DNA of 64,000 bases. Origin: Mesorhizobium sp. Lineage in GTDB: Bacteria > Pseudomonadota > Alphaproteobacteria > Rhizobiales > Rhizobiaceae. Location: assembly GCA_004020645.1 (NCBI GenBank), contig SAQL01000001.1, positions 399,176 through 463,175 on the forward strand, in the 5' to 3' direction. A model generated the notes under the pieces. It ran no database searches and was not told the origin of the DNA. It worked only from the letters and a program-made list of their open reading frames with translations. Below, one piece after another: positions 35,361 through 44,149 of the stretch (position 1 is its first letter; every line of letters starts with the position of its first letter). The position numbers were made by a program, and so were the translations under genes.

Positions 35361-36224
35361 CTATTCCCCACCACCAAGCGAATGGATGTAGACCGCTAGC
35401 TCCTTGACCTTGGTCTCGCCAAGACGCTCAACCCAGGCCGGCATCACGCCGTGCTTGGGTGCGCGGACCTGCGCGGCGATTGCCGTTTCGTTCGACCCGT
35501 AGAGCCAGATCGCATCGGTCAGATCGGGCGCGCCGAGCTCTTTGTTGCCCTTTGCATTGTCGCCATGGCAGGCTACGCAGTTTTCGGCGAAGACCTTGGC
35601 GCCCGGCTCGACCAGTTTTGCATCTTGAACCGGGCCGGACAGGCTGGCGACATAGGTACTGACCTGTGCGACCTGATCGCGGGTGATGATCTCGCCAAAA
35701 GCCGGCATTTCCGATAGGCGTGTACCCGGGACGGATGCGAAGCGTATGCCGTGCGTGATCGTTTGCTGGATCTGCTCGGCCGTGCCGCCCCACAACCAGT
35801 CATCGTCATTGAGGTTGGGAAAGCCCTTGGACCCCTGGGCATCGGAAGCGTGGCACTGCACGCAATTGACCTTGTACGCAGCGCTGCCTGCGGCAACAGC
35901 GAATTCGCGCAACGCGTCGTCGCCGGCAATCTCCGAGACGGTTTTCGATTGTATCGCTGCGGCATATTTCGCCTTGGCGATTTCGGCCGCAGCAAGCTCG
36001 TTGTTGACGTCGTCGCGGCTCGAATAGCCAAGCACGCCCTTGGTCGCCGAGGTCAGCATCGGCCATGCCGGATAGGCGATGGTGTAGCCGATCGCCCAGA
36101 CGATGGTGATGTAGAACGTTATGACCCACCAGCGCGGAAGTGGGTTGTTGAGCTCCCTGATACCATCCCACTCGTGGCCGGTGGTGGAGATGCCCGACAC
36201 TTCGTCGATATGTTCATCGCTCAT
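35361..36224 (-). CDS. ccoP: Cbb3 oxidase dihaem subunit FixP/CcoP
   Basis: 287 aa: a membrane helix at about 30-55 (WWVITFYITIVWAIGYTIAYPAWP), then two cytochrome c domains with CVQCH and CVACH haem sites and methionine ligands in LSEMPAFG and GVMPAW. It passes electrons to CcoO/CcoN. It starts 2 nt after the ccoQ stop. Confidence 0.95.
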   Translation of the reverse strand: MSDEHIDEVSGISTTGHEWDGIRELNNPLPRWWVITFYITIVWAIGYTIAYPAWPMLTSATKGVLGYSSRDDVNNELAAAEIAKAKYAAAIQSKTVSEIAGDDALREFAVAAGSAAYKVNCVQCHASDAQGSKGFPNLNDDDWLWGGTAEQIQQTITHGIRFASVPGTRLSEMPAFGEIITRDQVAQVSTYVASLSGPVQDAKLVEPGAKVFAENCVACHGDNAKGNKELGAPDLTDAIWLYGSNETAIAAQVRAPKHGVMPAWVERLGETKVKELAVYIHSLGGGE

Positions 36225-36226
36225 GA

Positions 36227-36376
36227 TCAGTCGTCCTTCAGAGGAATGCGGGCGGCTTCATCGGCCTGCTTGCCACTCCCGGGACGGAATGCGAAGGCGA
36301 CCGTTCCGACGAAGAAAAGTGCCATGGCGAGCAGGGCCCAACTGTCGGCGAACTCTCTCATCCAGTGGTAATCCAT
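36227..36376 (-). CDS. ccoQ: Cbb3 oxidase small subunit FixQ/CcoQ
   Basis: 49 aa: one membrane helix (SWALLAMALFFVGTVAFAF) followed by a basic-acidic tail ending IPLKDD. ATG at 36376 with AGGAGAAGG upstream. It lies between ccoO (11-nt gap) and ccoP, the normal fixNOQP order. Confidence 0.92.
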   Translation of the reverse strand: MDYHWMREFADSWALLAMALFFVGTVAFAFRPGSGKQADEAARIPLKDD

Positions 36377-36387
36377 GGTCCTTCTCC

Positions 36388-37119
36388 TCAGCGGTAGCCA
36401 GCGGCTTCGTCGTAGGTCTTGAAATCGACCAGCGTGCCGAGCATCTGCAGATAAGCGACCAGGGCATCCATCTCGGTCACCTGTTGCGGATTGCCGTCGA
36501 AGTCACCGAGCTTGGCCTTCGGATAGCGGCCTTCCAGGTCGGATGTGTCGGCATTGGGATCGGCCTGCGCCATAATGTCATCTCTGGCGTGAGCGATCAT
36601 GTCATCGGAGTAGGGGACACCGACGCGCCTGTTTGCGATAAGGTGCGTCGAGAAGTCCTTCACCTCGATCGCGGTATCCTTCAGGAAGGCATAGCTCGGC
36701 ATGATCGATTCCGGCACCACCGAACGCGGCTCGACAAGATGCTGAACGTGCCACTCGTTCGAGTAGCGATCTCCGACCCTGGCGAGGTCCGGCCCGGTGC
36801 GCTTCGATCCCCACTGGAACGGGTGATCGTACATCGACTCGGCTGCCAGGCTGTAGTGACCATAGCGCTCGACCTCGTCACGGAACGGCCTGATCATCTG
36901 GCTGTGACAGAGGTAGCAGCCCTCACGCACATAGATGTTGCGTCCGGCGAGTTCGAGCGGCGAATAGGGCCGCATGCCCTCGACCTTCTCGATCGTGTTG
37001 TCGAGATAGAAGAGCGGTGCGATTTCGACGATGCCACCGATCGTCACCACCAGGAGGGAACCAACGAGAAGAAGCGTGGCGTTCTTCTCGATGATCGCGT
37101 GTTTGTCCATCAAGCCCAT
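36388..37119 (-). CDS. ccoO: Cbb3 oxidase monohaem subunit FixO/CcoO
   Basis: 243 aa with an N-terminal membrane anchor ([22 protein letters not shown]) and a single haem c motif CYLCH in [20 protein letters not shown] at 37119 with AGGAG upstream. It follows ccoN after 11 nt. Confidence 0.95.
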   Translation of the reverse strand: MGLMDKHAIIEKNATLLLVGSLLVVTIGGIVEIAPLFYLDNTIEKVEGMRPYSPLELAGRNIYVREGCYLCHSQMIRPFRDEVERYGHYSLAAESMYDHPFQWGSKRTGPDLARVGDRYSNEWHVQHLVEPRSVVPESIMPSYAFLKDTAIEVKDFSTHLIANRRVGVPYSDDMIAHARDDIMAQADPNADTSDLEGRYPKAKLGDFDGNPQQVTEMDALVAYLQMLGTLVDFKTYDEAAGYR

Positions 37120-37130
37120 TTTCTGGCTCC

Positions 37131-38741
37131 TTATTGTGCGGGCTGAAGGGCGGGGATGGAGGCTGGCATCGGCTCCTCCTCGCGTTGGTAGCCGAGGATG
37201 GTCATGGTGATGTTCCAGGTCATGATGACAGCACCGGCGAGATACATCGCGCCACCCACGGCGCGCATGACGTAGTAGGGATGCATGGCGGCCACGGTCT
37301 CGGCGAACGAGTAGACCAGGAAGCCTTGCTTGTCGTACTCGCGCCACATCAGGCCCTGCATGATGCCGGAAACCCACATCACCGCGGCGTAGACGACGAT
37401 CCCGAGGGTCGCCAGCCAGAAGTGCCAGGTAACGAGCCGCAGAGAATAGAGCTGTTCACGGTTCCACAGCTTCGGCACCATGTAATAGATCGCGCCGAAC
37501 GAGATCATGCCTACCCAGCCGAGCGCGCCGGAATGGACATGCCCGATGGTCCAGTCGGTGTAGTGCGACAGCGAATTGACCGCCTTAATCGACATCATCG
37601 GACCTTCGAAGGTCGACATGCCGTAGAAGGCAATGGCCATCACCATCATGCGGATGATCGGATCGGTGCGCAGCTTGTCCCAGGCGCCGGACAGCGTCAT
37701 CAGGCCGTTGATCATGCCTCCCCAGGAGGGCATCCAAAGCATGATCGAAAACACCATGCCGAGCGTTTGCGCCCAGTCGGGCAGGGCGGTGTAGTGCAGG
37801 TGATGCGGCCCGGCCCAGATGTAGAGAAAGATGATCGCCCAGAAGTGGATGATCGACAGCCGGTAGGAATAGACTGGCCTGTTCGCCTGCTTGGGCACGA
37901 AATAATACATCATGCCAAGGAAGCCGGCTGTGAGGAAGAAGCCGACGGCATTGTGGCCGTACCACCATTGCGTCAAGGCGTCCTGGACGCCGGAGAAGGC
38001 GGAGTAGCTCTTGGAGCCCAGGAGAGACGCCGGCATCGACAGATTGTTGATCAGGTGCAGCATCGCGATGGTCACGATGAAGGACAGATAGAACCAGTTG
38101 GCGACGTAGATATGCGGTTCCTTGCGCTTCAGGATGGTGCCGAGGAACAGGACGAGGTAGGCGACCCAGACGATGGTCAGCCATATGTCCACATACCATT
38201 CGGGCTCGGCGTATTCGCGGCTCTCGGTGATGCCAAGCAGGTAGCCGGTCGCGGCCATGACAATGAAGAGCTGATAACCCCAGAACACGAACCAGGCGAG
38301 ATTGCCGCCGAACAGCCGGGCGCGGCTGGTGCGCTGCACGACATACATGGACGTGCAGATGAGCGCGTTGCCGCCGAAGGCAAAAACGACGCCGGATGTG
38401 TGCAATGACCGCAGGCGGCCGAAGTTGAACCAGGGCTCGATGTTGAGATCCGGATAGGCAAGCTGCAGCGCGATGACCACGCCGACAAGCATGCCGACAA
38501 CACCCCAGAACATGGTGGCGATGGCGCCGTAGCGGATTGGCCCATCCATGTAGGCAGAAGGATCGACCGATGCTGCTGGCACAAAGCTGGTGTTGCGCAG
38601 AAGGACGACGACAAAGCCAAGCAGCACGAAGAACAGCACCCACATGTGCTGACGAAACGGCTCGTCCACGCCGAAGCCGGCTGCCACCAGCGCCAGAAAA
38701 GCGAAAAGGCCCAAAGTGACGATTTCTGTGCCGAACTTCAT
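37131..38741 (-). CDS. ccoN: Cbb3 oxidase catalytic subunit FixN/CcoN
   Basis: 536 aa, 12 or more membrane helices; the haem-copper core is visible in [56 protein letters not shown] and [16 protein letters not shown], supplying the histidine ligands of low-spin haem b, high-spin haem b and CuB. It reduces oxygen with high affinity. A FixK-type box 80 nt upstream (38822) is shared with the divergent hemerythrin gene. Confidence 0.96.
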   Translation of the reverse strand: MKFGTEIVTLGLFAFLALVAAGFGVDEPFRQHMWVLFFVLLGFVVVLLRNTSFVPAASVDPSAYMDGPIRYGAIATMFWGVVGMLVGVVIALQLAYPDLNIEPWFNFGRLRSLHTSGVVFAFGGNALICTSMYVVQRTSRARLFGGNLAWFVFWGYQLFIVMAATGYLLGITESREYAEPEWYVDIWLTIVWVAYLVLFLGTILKRKEPHIYVANWFYLSFIVTIAMLHLINNLSMPASLLGSKSYSAFSGVQDALTQWWYGHNAVGFFLTAGFLGMMYYFVPKQANRPVYSYRLSIIHFWAIIFLYIWAGPHHLHYTALPDWAQTLGMVFSIMLWMPSWGGMINGLMTLSGAWDKLRTDPIIRMMVMAIAFYGMSTFEGPMMSIKAVNSLSHYTDWTIGHVHSGALGWVGMISFGAIYYMVPKLWNREQLYSLRLVTWHFWLATLGIVVYAAVMWVSGIMQGLMWREYDKQGFLVYSFAETVAAMHPYYVMRAVGGAMYLAGAVIMTWNITMTILGYQREEEPMPASIPALQPAQ

Positions 38742-38821
38742 GACATGTCCCCGACCGCTGATCCCGATGCGCGGACGCCAATCCGCAGCAACACCAATTC
38801 CGCGGCTACATCGTCGCCGCC

Positions 38822-38835
38822 TTGATCCAAATCAA
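38822..38835. promoter_or_regulatory. FixK/FNR-type box between fixN and the hemerythrin gene
   Basis: TTGATCCAAATCAA (TTGAT-N4-ATCAA), 80 nt upstream of fixN and 57 nt upstream of the divergent hemerythrin TTG start. Confidence 0.78.
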
Positions 38836-38892
38836 AGCTGCATGGTTTTGGATTGGGCAGCGTTGGTTTTGCGAACGAGTGGGAGGCGGCCA

Positions 38893-39414
38893 TTGAACGA
38901 AGAGAAAGAGCGGGGATCGTCGCTGTTCGAAGTGCGCCGCGAGAATTCGATGCTAGCTGGCCGATCCAGCAGAGAGGCAATCCCAAGCGCAGTGATGACG
39001 CGCGCGCACAGGGAAAAACTGCAGCTCTGTGATGCTCTGGAGAAAATCGCGGACGCTTTGCCGAATGTCGATCGCCTGAAGTGCCTTGGCATAGCCAACG
39101 CAATCGTTCCGTTGTTGCGCAATATTCATCAATATGAAGAAACGATCATCTTTCCCGCCTATGAGGCCGCTACAGGCGGCAGCAACAACATTGCCTCAAC
39201 CCGGCGATTGCGCGCCGAACACGTCGAAGACGAATGCTTTGCCGGGGAGGTGACTGAAATCCTGCTGGCGATCGGCCATGGCGAGAGAGTCGAGAATGCC
39301 GAGGCGGTCGGCTTCATGCTGCGTGGCTTCTTCGAAAGCATGCGCCGTCACATCGCATTTGAACGCGAGCATGTCTTGCCGGCGATCGGGATCATCGACC
39401 AAGGCGCAATCTAA
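38893..39414 (+). CDS. Hemerythrin/HHE-domain protein
   Basis: 173 aa. A helical bundle with the iron-ligand pattern: TRAHREKL, HQYEETIIFPAY, LRAEHVEDE and RHIAFEREHVLPAI. Such proteins bind oxygen or handle NO and iron-sulfur repair. The TTG at 38893 is chosen for its GGGAGG site; an ATG at 38950 is possible. Its stop overlaps the converging fnrN stop by 4 nt. The FixK-type box 57 nt upstream makes it a partner of fixNOQP at low oxygen. Confidence 0.82.
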   Translation: MNEEKERGSSLFEVRRENSMLAGRSSREAIPSAVMTRAHREKLQLCDALEKIADALPNVDRLKCLGIANAIVPLLRNIHQYEETIIFPAYEAATGGSNNIASTRRLRAEHVEDECFAGEVTEILLAIGHGERVENAEAVGFMLRGFFESMRRHIAFEREHVLPAIGIIDQGAI

Positions 39415-40142
39415 GCGCCGGAGCGTCGCTCCAGTCGGCTTAGGCTGTCGATAGTCACATGCCGGTTGTTCTCGATCCGGATCACGCCGTCCGTTCTTAG
39501 CCTGGTCAGCTGGCGGCTCACCGTCTCGATCGTCAGCCCAAGAAAGTCGGCGATGTCGGCGCGTGTCAGCGGCAGGTCGAAGGTCGCCGATCTTGCGGTG
39601 GGGTTGACCGTGGGATCGATATTCCTGGCGATCATCAGCAAGAAGCTTGCCACCTTTTCCGAAGCGGTCTTGCGCCCCAGCGTCAGCATCCAGTCGCGTG
39701 CTTCGTCGAGCTCGTTCAGCGTCTGCTTGAGCAGGCGATCCTCGAGTTCCGGCGATTCCTTCATCATCCGTTCGATGGCGGCCTTCGGAAACGAACACAG
39801 GGAAACGGCGGTTGCGGCTTCCGCGTTGATCGCGCTTTCCACCTTGAACGGCCGGCCCAGAAAGTCGGGCGCAAACTGGAGGCCGACGATCTGCTGGCGA
39901 CCGTCGGAAAGGCTCTTTGTCAGCTTGACCACACCCGAAAGCACATTCGAATAGCTGTCGACGGTCTCGGCGTCGCCGATCAGTTCGATCCCGGGCTCAA
40001 CCCTGTGTTTTGACGAGGTCTTGGCGAGTGCGACCAACTGGTCGGGATCGAGCGCACCACAGACTCCGCGATGCCGTGCCTCGCAAGACTGGCAAAGTAC
40101 TGGAATGCCGGCACTGTGAACGTCCTCCCGCACTGTCATCAT
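39411..40142 (-). CDS. fnrN: FNR-type oxygen-sensing regulator (FnrN/FixK-like)
   Basis: 243 aa. Three N-terminal cysteines (Cys17, Cys20, Cys28 in CQSCEARHRGVC) and a central Cys116 supply the four ligands of an oxygen-labile [4Fe-4S] cluster. The C-terminal helix-turn-helix is LTRADIADFLGLTIETVSRQLTRL with the E-x2-S-R recognition pattern that reads TTGAT half sites. Start at 40142 is preferred; longer starts up to 40238 would run into the FNR box. The box at 40225 suggests autoregulation together with divergent hemN. Confidence 0.9.
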   Translation of the reverse strand: MMTVREDVHSAGIPVLCQSCEARHRGVCGALDPDQLVALAKTSSKHRVEPGIELIGDAETVDSYSNVLSGVVKLTKSLSDGRQQIVGLQFAPDFLGRPFKVESAINAEAATAVSLCSFPKAAIERMMKESPELEDRLLKQTLNELDEARDWMLTLGRKTASEKVASFLLMIARNIDPTVNPTARSATFDLPLTRADIADFLGLTIETVSRQLTRLRTDGVIRIENNRHVTIDSLSRLERRSGA

Positions 40143-40224
40143 AATCGTCCCGACGGATCCAAGGTGCCCATAAGATAGCATCGGCGGCAGAAAATCTGTT
40201 GCGGCAGTTTGTCCGCGGAGGGCC

Positions 40225-40238
40225 TTGACCGAAATCAA
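40225..40238. promoter_or_regulatory. FNR-type box between fnrN and hemN
   Basis: TTGACCGAAATCAA (TTGAC-N4-ATCAA), 57 nt upstream of the hemN ATG at 40296 and 82 nt upstream of fnrN. Confidence 0.75.
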
Positions 40239-40295
40239 GGCGACGGTGGCGACCTACGGCCAGAATTCAGCCTTGCAAGGATGATGGAAGGCGAC

Positions 40296-41645
40296 ATGCG
40301 ACCGGAATTGGCTGCCAAGCTTGGCGAGAATGTCCCCCGCTACACCAGTTACCCGACCTCGCCGCATTTTCATTCAGGCGTTGATGCTGCCGTCTATCGA
40401 GGTTGGTTGCAGGGGCTCGATGATGGCGACGAGATCTCGCTGTACCTGCACATCCCCTACTGTGACAAGCTTTGTTGGTTCTGTGCGTGCCACACCAAGC
40501 AGACACGCCATTACGAACCGGTGACCACGTATCTGCGCTCACTGCACGCTGAAATAGCTACCGTCGCCAGTCTTGTCGGAGGCAAGGGCCGTGTGGGTGC
40601 TGTCCATTTCGGCGGTGGCTCGCCGACGATGCTCAAACCCGAGGATATGGTGGCGCTGGGAACTGTCCTGCGCAACAGTTTCGAGTTTCTTCCCGGCGCC
40701 AAGATCAGCGTCGAAATCGAACCCAACGATATGGACGACGCCCGCCTCGATGCACTCGCCGAAATCGGCATGACCCGAGCAAGCCTCGGCGTCCAGGATT
40801 TCGATCCGAAGGTGCAGAAGGCGATCAACCGCGAGCAGAGTTTTCTGCAGACCAAAGCGGTAGTCGAGGGCGTTCGTTCGCGCGGCGTCGAATCAGTCAA
40901 TCTCGACCTGCTCTACGGCTTGCCGCATCAGACCCGGGACAGCGTCTCCTCCACCGTGGCGCAGGCGCTGACTCTGGAGCCGGACAGGATGGCGCTTTTC
41001 GGCTATGCGCATGTGCCCTGGTTTAAGAAGCACCAGACGATGATTGACGAAGCGTGGCTGCCGAATTCGGTCGAACGCTTCGCTCAATCGCAAATTGCCG
41101 CTGGCCTTATGCTGAAGGCAGGGTATCAAGCCGTGGGGTTCGATCATTTCGCCAGATCCGGTGATGCGCTGGCCGTTGCGGCACGGACCGGAACCTTGCA
41201 CCGGAACTTCCAGGGCTATACCGAGGATCGCTGTGAGACACTGATCGGGCTTGGTCCTTCATCGATCAGCCAGTTCCACCAAGGCTATGCACAGAACATG
41301 CCGGCGACCGCCGAATACGGACGCATGGTGGAGCAGGGAGGTCTGGCTGCCGTGCGCGGCATCGAGTTGTCGGAAGATGACCGCGTGCGCGGCTGGATTA
41401 TCGAAAGGCTGATGTGCGATTTCGCCTTCTCGGCGATCGATCTGGTCGAACGCTTCGGCGAAATCGGCCAGAAGCTTCTGCTCCAGGCGAGTTCCGTCGC
41501 CCTTCGTGATCCTGCTCGGTTGCTGGAACTGAATGGCGACAGTTTCGTAGTGCCGGTGGAAAATCGTCCGTTTGTTCGCAGTATAGCGGCCAGGTTCGAC
41601 AAATATTTCGAAACCGGTAAAGCCAAGCATTCGGTGGCAGTCTGA
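40296..41645 (+). CDS. hemN: Oxygen-independent coproporphyrinogen III oxidase
   Basis: 449 aa radical SAM enzyme for haem synthesis without oxygen. PRYTSYPTSPHF leads into YLHIPYCDKLCWFCACHTK, with the SAM cluster cysteines 56, 60 and 63, and the substrate region GGGSPTML. The ATG at 40296 has GGAAGG at proper spacing; upstream ATGs at 40281 and 40284 are alternatives. The FNR-type box 57 nt upstream fits the standard control of hemN by FNR. Confidence 0.94.
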   Translation: MRPELAAKLGENVPRYTSYPTSPHFHSGVDAAVYRGWLQGLDDGDEISLYLHIPYCDKLCWFCACHTKQTRHYEPVTTYLRSLHAEIATVASLVGGKGRVGAVHFGGGSPTMLKPEDMVALGTVLRNSFEFLPGAKISVEIEPNDMDDARLDALAEIGMTRASLGVQDFDPKVQKAINREQSFLQTKAVVEGVRSRGVESVNLDLLYGLPHQTRDSVSSTVAQALTLEPDRMALFGYAHVPWFKKHQTMIDEAWLPNSVERFAQSQIAAGLMLKAGYQAVGFDHFARSGDALAVAARTGTLHRNFQGYTEDRCETLIGLGPSSISQFHQGYAQNMPATAEYGRMVEQGGLAAVRGIELSEDDRVRGWIIERLMCDFAFSAIDLVERFGEIGQKLLLQASSVALRDPARLLELNGDSFVVPVENRPFVRSIAARFDKYFETGKAKHSVAV

Positions 41646-41657
41646 GCACCGGCCTGA

Positions 41658-42089
41658 TCAGAAATGCTCTCCGGTCTTGAATGGGCCGATTCGGGTGCCA
41701 GCCGCGATCAGATAGGCGGTCGACCAGCCAATGAGCAGAAACCCGTTCACCCCCTCGAGCGCCGCCAGCACGCGCCACCCGTGAGCGGGTACGACATCGC
41801 CATAGCCGACCGTCGAAAATGTAATGGTCGAGAAATACAGTGCGGTTTCGAAGTCGGCAAAGATATCGAGCAATCGGTAGAGCCCTGCCCATAGCCAAAC
41901 CTCAGTGGTTATGATGGCAAACAGCCCCATCACTACACTGATCATCGCGACTATACGGCTGCGGCGACCGTGCATGCGAAACCGTCCGACCAGATGCCCC
42001 ATCGCATGGGTAACGGCGATCAGACCGAAGGTGTGAATCAGGACCGTCATGCTTATGACGATCGTGCCGACGAAAAGATTGAGGGCCAT
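41658..42089 (-). CDS. Two-helix potassium-channel-like protein
   Basis: 143 aa. The selectivity filter TVGYGD sits between hydrophobic helices (VWLWAGLYRLLDIF before, LEGVNGFLLIGWSTAYLIAA after), preceded by another one or two helices near the N terminus. This is the pore unit of a K+ channel, without a visible RCK or cyclic-nucleotide domain. It converges on hemN with 12 nt between stops. Confidence 0.83.
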   Translation of the reverse strand: MALNLFVGTIVISMTVLIHTFGLIAVTHAMGHLVGRFRMHGRRSRIVAMISVVMGLFAIITTEVWLWAGLYRLLDIFADFETALYFSTITFSTVGYGDVVPAHGWRVLAALEGVNGFLLIGWSTAYLIAAGTRIGPFKTGEHF

Positions 42090-42098
42090 GCGACGAAA

Positions 42099-42400
42099 TT
42101 AGGAATCTCTCGGGATGCGTTCCTTGCGCGAAATCAAAACCGGCCGAGTTTCGCCGAAGCCAGCCTGTTTGCCACAGACGGTCACGGCGGGAGCGAGACG
42201 AAAGAACATCGCCAGCTTCAGGCTTGTCGCGATCCGCTCAGCTCGGTCGACAAACACCGCCGCCGTTTCCGGAGCGAAGAGTTCAGCCGCCGTCTGGCCG
42301 AACAGGCCTGCCAGATCTCGAAATCGACCTCGGTAACATTCTTGAGTTTGAGGTGTGCCGGCACCAGGCGTCCGTGATCGGGCCGAAGCAATCGAGACTA
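42099..42400 (-). pseudogene. Group III truncated haemoglobin remnant
   Basis: On the minus strand GRLVPAHLKLKNVTEVDFEIW matches the middle of group III globins (compare GRPLPPHLAISGLGVAHFRRW in the intact gene at 24322). After a frameshift near 42317 it continues AGLFGQTAAELFAPETAAVFVDRAERIATSLKLAMFF to a TAA at 42099. The first half, with the distal-side helices, is missing. About 85 residues remain. Confidence 0.7.
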
Positions 42401-42720
42401 TAGAGGCAGCGTTCAACGCGGCGGCGCTGCCGGTAGAGCGCTCGGCGCCTTTCACCATGTTCTACGAGGCTCTGGTCGGGCACGTGGAAGTGCCCGTGCG
42501 TCGCCTCGACCATGGGCGTCGCTCTCAGCAAAACCGATATCCGCAAGACCGCCAACATCGTGCGGCAGCTGAGCGATGATGTGAAGCGCGGTCAGAGCGG
42601 CTGTCGTAGTGTGCCACTCGTGGCAGCGGATTATGTTGCGGTGATTTCGGCACCATAGCATATCTCACCTCCGCAATGAGTATAGACTAAGAGGGGGCGC
42701 CAGGCAGTTAGGGGAGCGTG
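42401..42720. other. Region without a supported gene
   Basis: 320 bp of apparently decayed DNA between the globin remnant and the cyclase. A 48-codon open frame on the plus strand (42512-42658, MGVALSKTDIRKTANIVRQL...) lacks a ribosome site and a family I recognise; I do not call it a gene. Confidence 0.45.
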
Positions 42721-43395
42721 TCACCGAGCCAGTGGATAGGTCTGCGGCGACTTCCGATATGCCTCTTCACAACGCGGCGAACAAAACCACGGCCCTTCCG
42801 GGGCAGCCCGTCGATAGGATGCATACGGAGCATGCATCTTGCACACGGGATCGATCCAGGCCGGGTCAGGCGAAGGGGCAAGCTCGATCTCATAAAGCGG
42901 GCATTCGTCTGCGACCGAGCGTAGCGCCACCTTTCCAAGATTTCGGACCAGAATGCCTTTGGCGGCAGCGGCGTCGGCAATGGGTTGAGTAGCAAGCAAT
43001 TGACCGGGGGATGCAAGCGCAGCAATGCGTGCCGCTATATTGACGGTCGATCCAAACAGATCACCTGCTCTGCGGATGACCGGCCCATGGTTCAGCGCGG
43101 CCCGCGTCAGCGGCAGGCGCGGTTCTTTTCTGCATGCCTGCAACAGCGCTCCAAGCGCCGGGATCGCGACTTCCGGCTCCGGAAACGAGAGCATCGCTTC
43201 ATCCCCGATCCACTTGATCGGAGGCTCGTAGCCAGCAAGCGCCTCGCGGACCATACTCTCGAAAATCTCGAGCACATCGATTGCCGCTGCATCGCCATAA
43301 ACATCCGCGATGGCGCTAAAGCCCGCAAGATCGATGAATGCAACCGTAGCCGACGCGCCGGTGGCGCTCTGCGCCTGGCTGATATCCCTGTCCAT
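42721..43395 (-). CDS. Class III adenylate/guanylate cyclase domain with C-terminal YHS-like domain
   Basis: 224 aa. The cyclase domain (about 15-165) keeps both metal aspartates, Asp22 in AFIDLAGFS and Asp65 in KWIGDEAML, and the GSTVNIAARIA helix. After about residue 178 a short module reads DPVCKMHAPY then WFCSPRCEEAYRKSP, the cysteine pattern of YHS/TRASH metal-binding domains. Such a fusion could couple cyclic-nucleotide output to metal or redox state; this is inference. There is no membrane segment. I see no matching cAMP target in the window beyond Crp/Fnr-type regulators. Confidence 0.82.
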   Translation of the reverse strand: MDRDISQAQSATGASATVAFIDLAGFSAIADVYGDAAAIDVLEIFESMVREALAGYEPPIKWIGDEAMLSFPEPEVAIPALGALLQACRKEPRLPLTRAALNHGPVIRRAGDLFGSTVNIAARIAALASPGQLLATQPIADAAAAKGILVRNLGKVALRSVADECPLYEIELAPSPDPAWIDPVCKMHAPYASYRRAAPEGPWFCSPRCEEAYRKSPQTYPLAR

Positions 43396-43493
43396 GCAAA
43401 GTTATTTAGGGCCTGTCGCACGGTTTCGCGAATCTCAGGCACTACCGTCAGAGCTCAGGGGTGAGTAGCCACACCGCCGCAGAGGTCCGTCCG

Positions 43494-43709
43494 CTACTCA
43501 TTGAGCCCCTTTATTTCCCTTCTTGCCGCCTCTGCGCGGAACTCGAGGTATTTGGCCAAATCGGCGAGATAAACGCCTTTGGCACACTTCTGACTCTTCG
43601 ATCCGCACGAGGAGAAGGGGGCACGAATGGCCGACGGAGGTAGCATCCTGTGAGTCATCTCGGGATTGCTGAACTCCAAGCGCCAAGATGCCACCGGAGC
43701 ACTAGCCAC
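43494..43709 (-). pseudogene. Degenerate second PrtN-like gene
   Basis: The end of this frame, SQKCAKGVYLADLAKYLEFRAEAARREIKGL, matches SQKSAKGVHLQDLASYLDKRREIALSEMRAF in the adjacent PrtN-like protein. Upstream the homology moves to another frame (LLLVRIEES), so a frameshift and loss of the N terminus are likely. It is a tandem, decayed copy directly behind the intact gene. Confidence 0.6.
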
Positions 43710-43965
43710 GTCGGAAGGCGCGCATTTCAGACAGTGCGATTTCGCGCCGCTTATCGAGGTATGAAGCTAGGTCCTGGAGATGAACGCCTTTGGCACTCTT
43801 CTGGCTTCTTTCTGCTCGGGTTAGCGGAAGCTCAATTTCCCCAACGCTCACTTTGCGTAAGAACTTGGTGAGCGTCAGGTGGGAAAAATAATCCTTGCAC
43901 ACGGTCTCAGCGGGGACAATCACGCGTCCCTCATACTGCGCCATGAGTAGGAAGAGTGTGTTCAA
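43702..43965 (-). CDS. PrtN-family regulator (pyocin-activator type)
   Basis: 87 aa. MNTLFLLMAQYEG, then VCKDYFSHLTLTKFLRKVSVGEIELPLTRAERSQKSAKGVHLQDLASYLDKRRE fits the PrtN family, small DNA-binding activators first known from pyocin control and common in phage-like and mobile DNA. TTG start at 43965 with a weak ribosome site. No phage structural genes are seen nearby, so its target is unknown. Confidence 0.75.
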   Translation of the reverse strand: MNTLFLLMAQYEGRVIVPAETVCKDYFSHLTLTKFLRKVSVGEIELPLTRAERSQKSAKGVHLQDLASYLDKRREIALSEMRAFRRG

Positions 43966-44149
43966 TTTCTTCGTTCGCCGCCAGCCATCCGAGGATACTC
44001 AACGGGGTTGCACTGAAGTTCAATTGGAGCAATCGACGCCAAATGGATAAGGCGGCCGTTCAAAGCGTGTGCAAGGAAAGTATGGCGTGCAACTTCGCAG
44101 TGAGAAAAATGTGATTATCCCGAAGTGATGCCGCAGCATTCTGGCAAAC

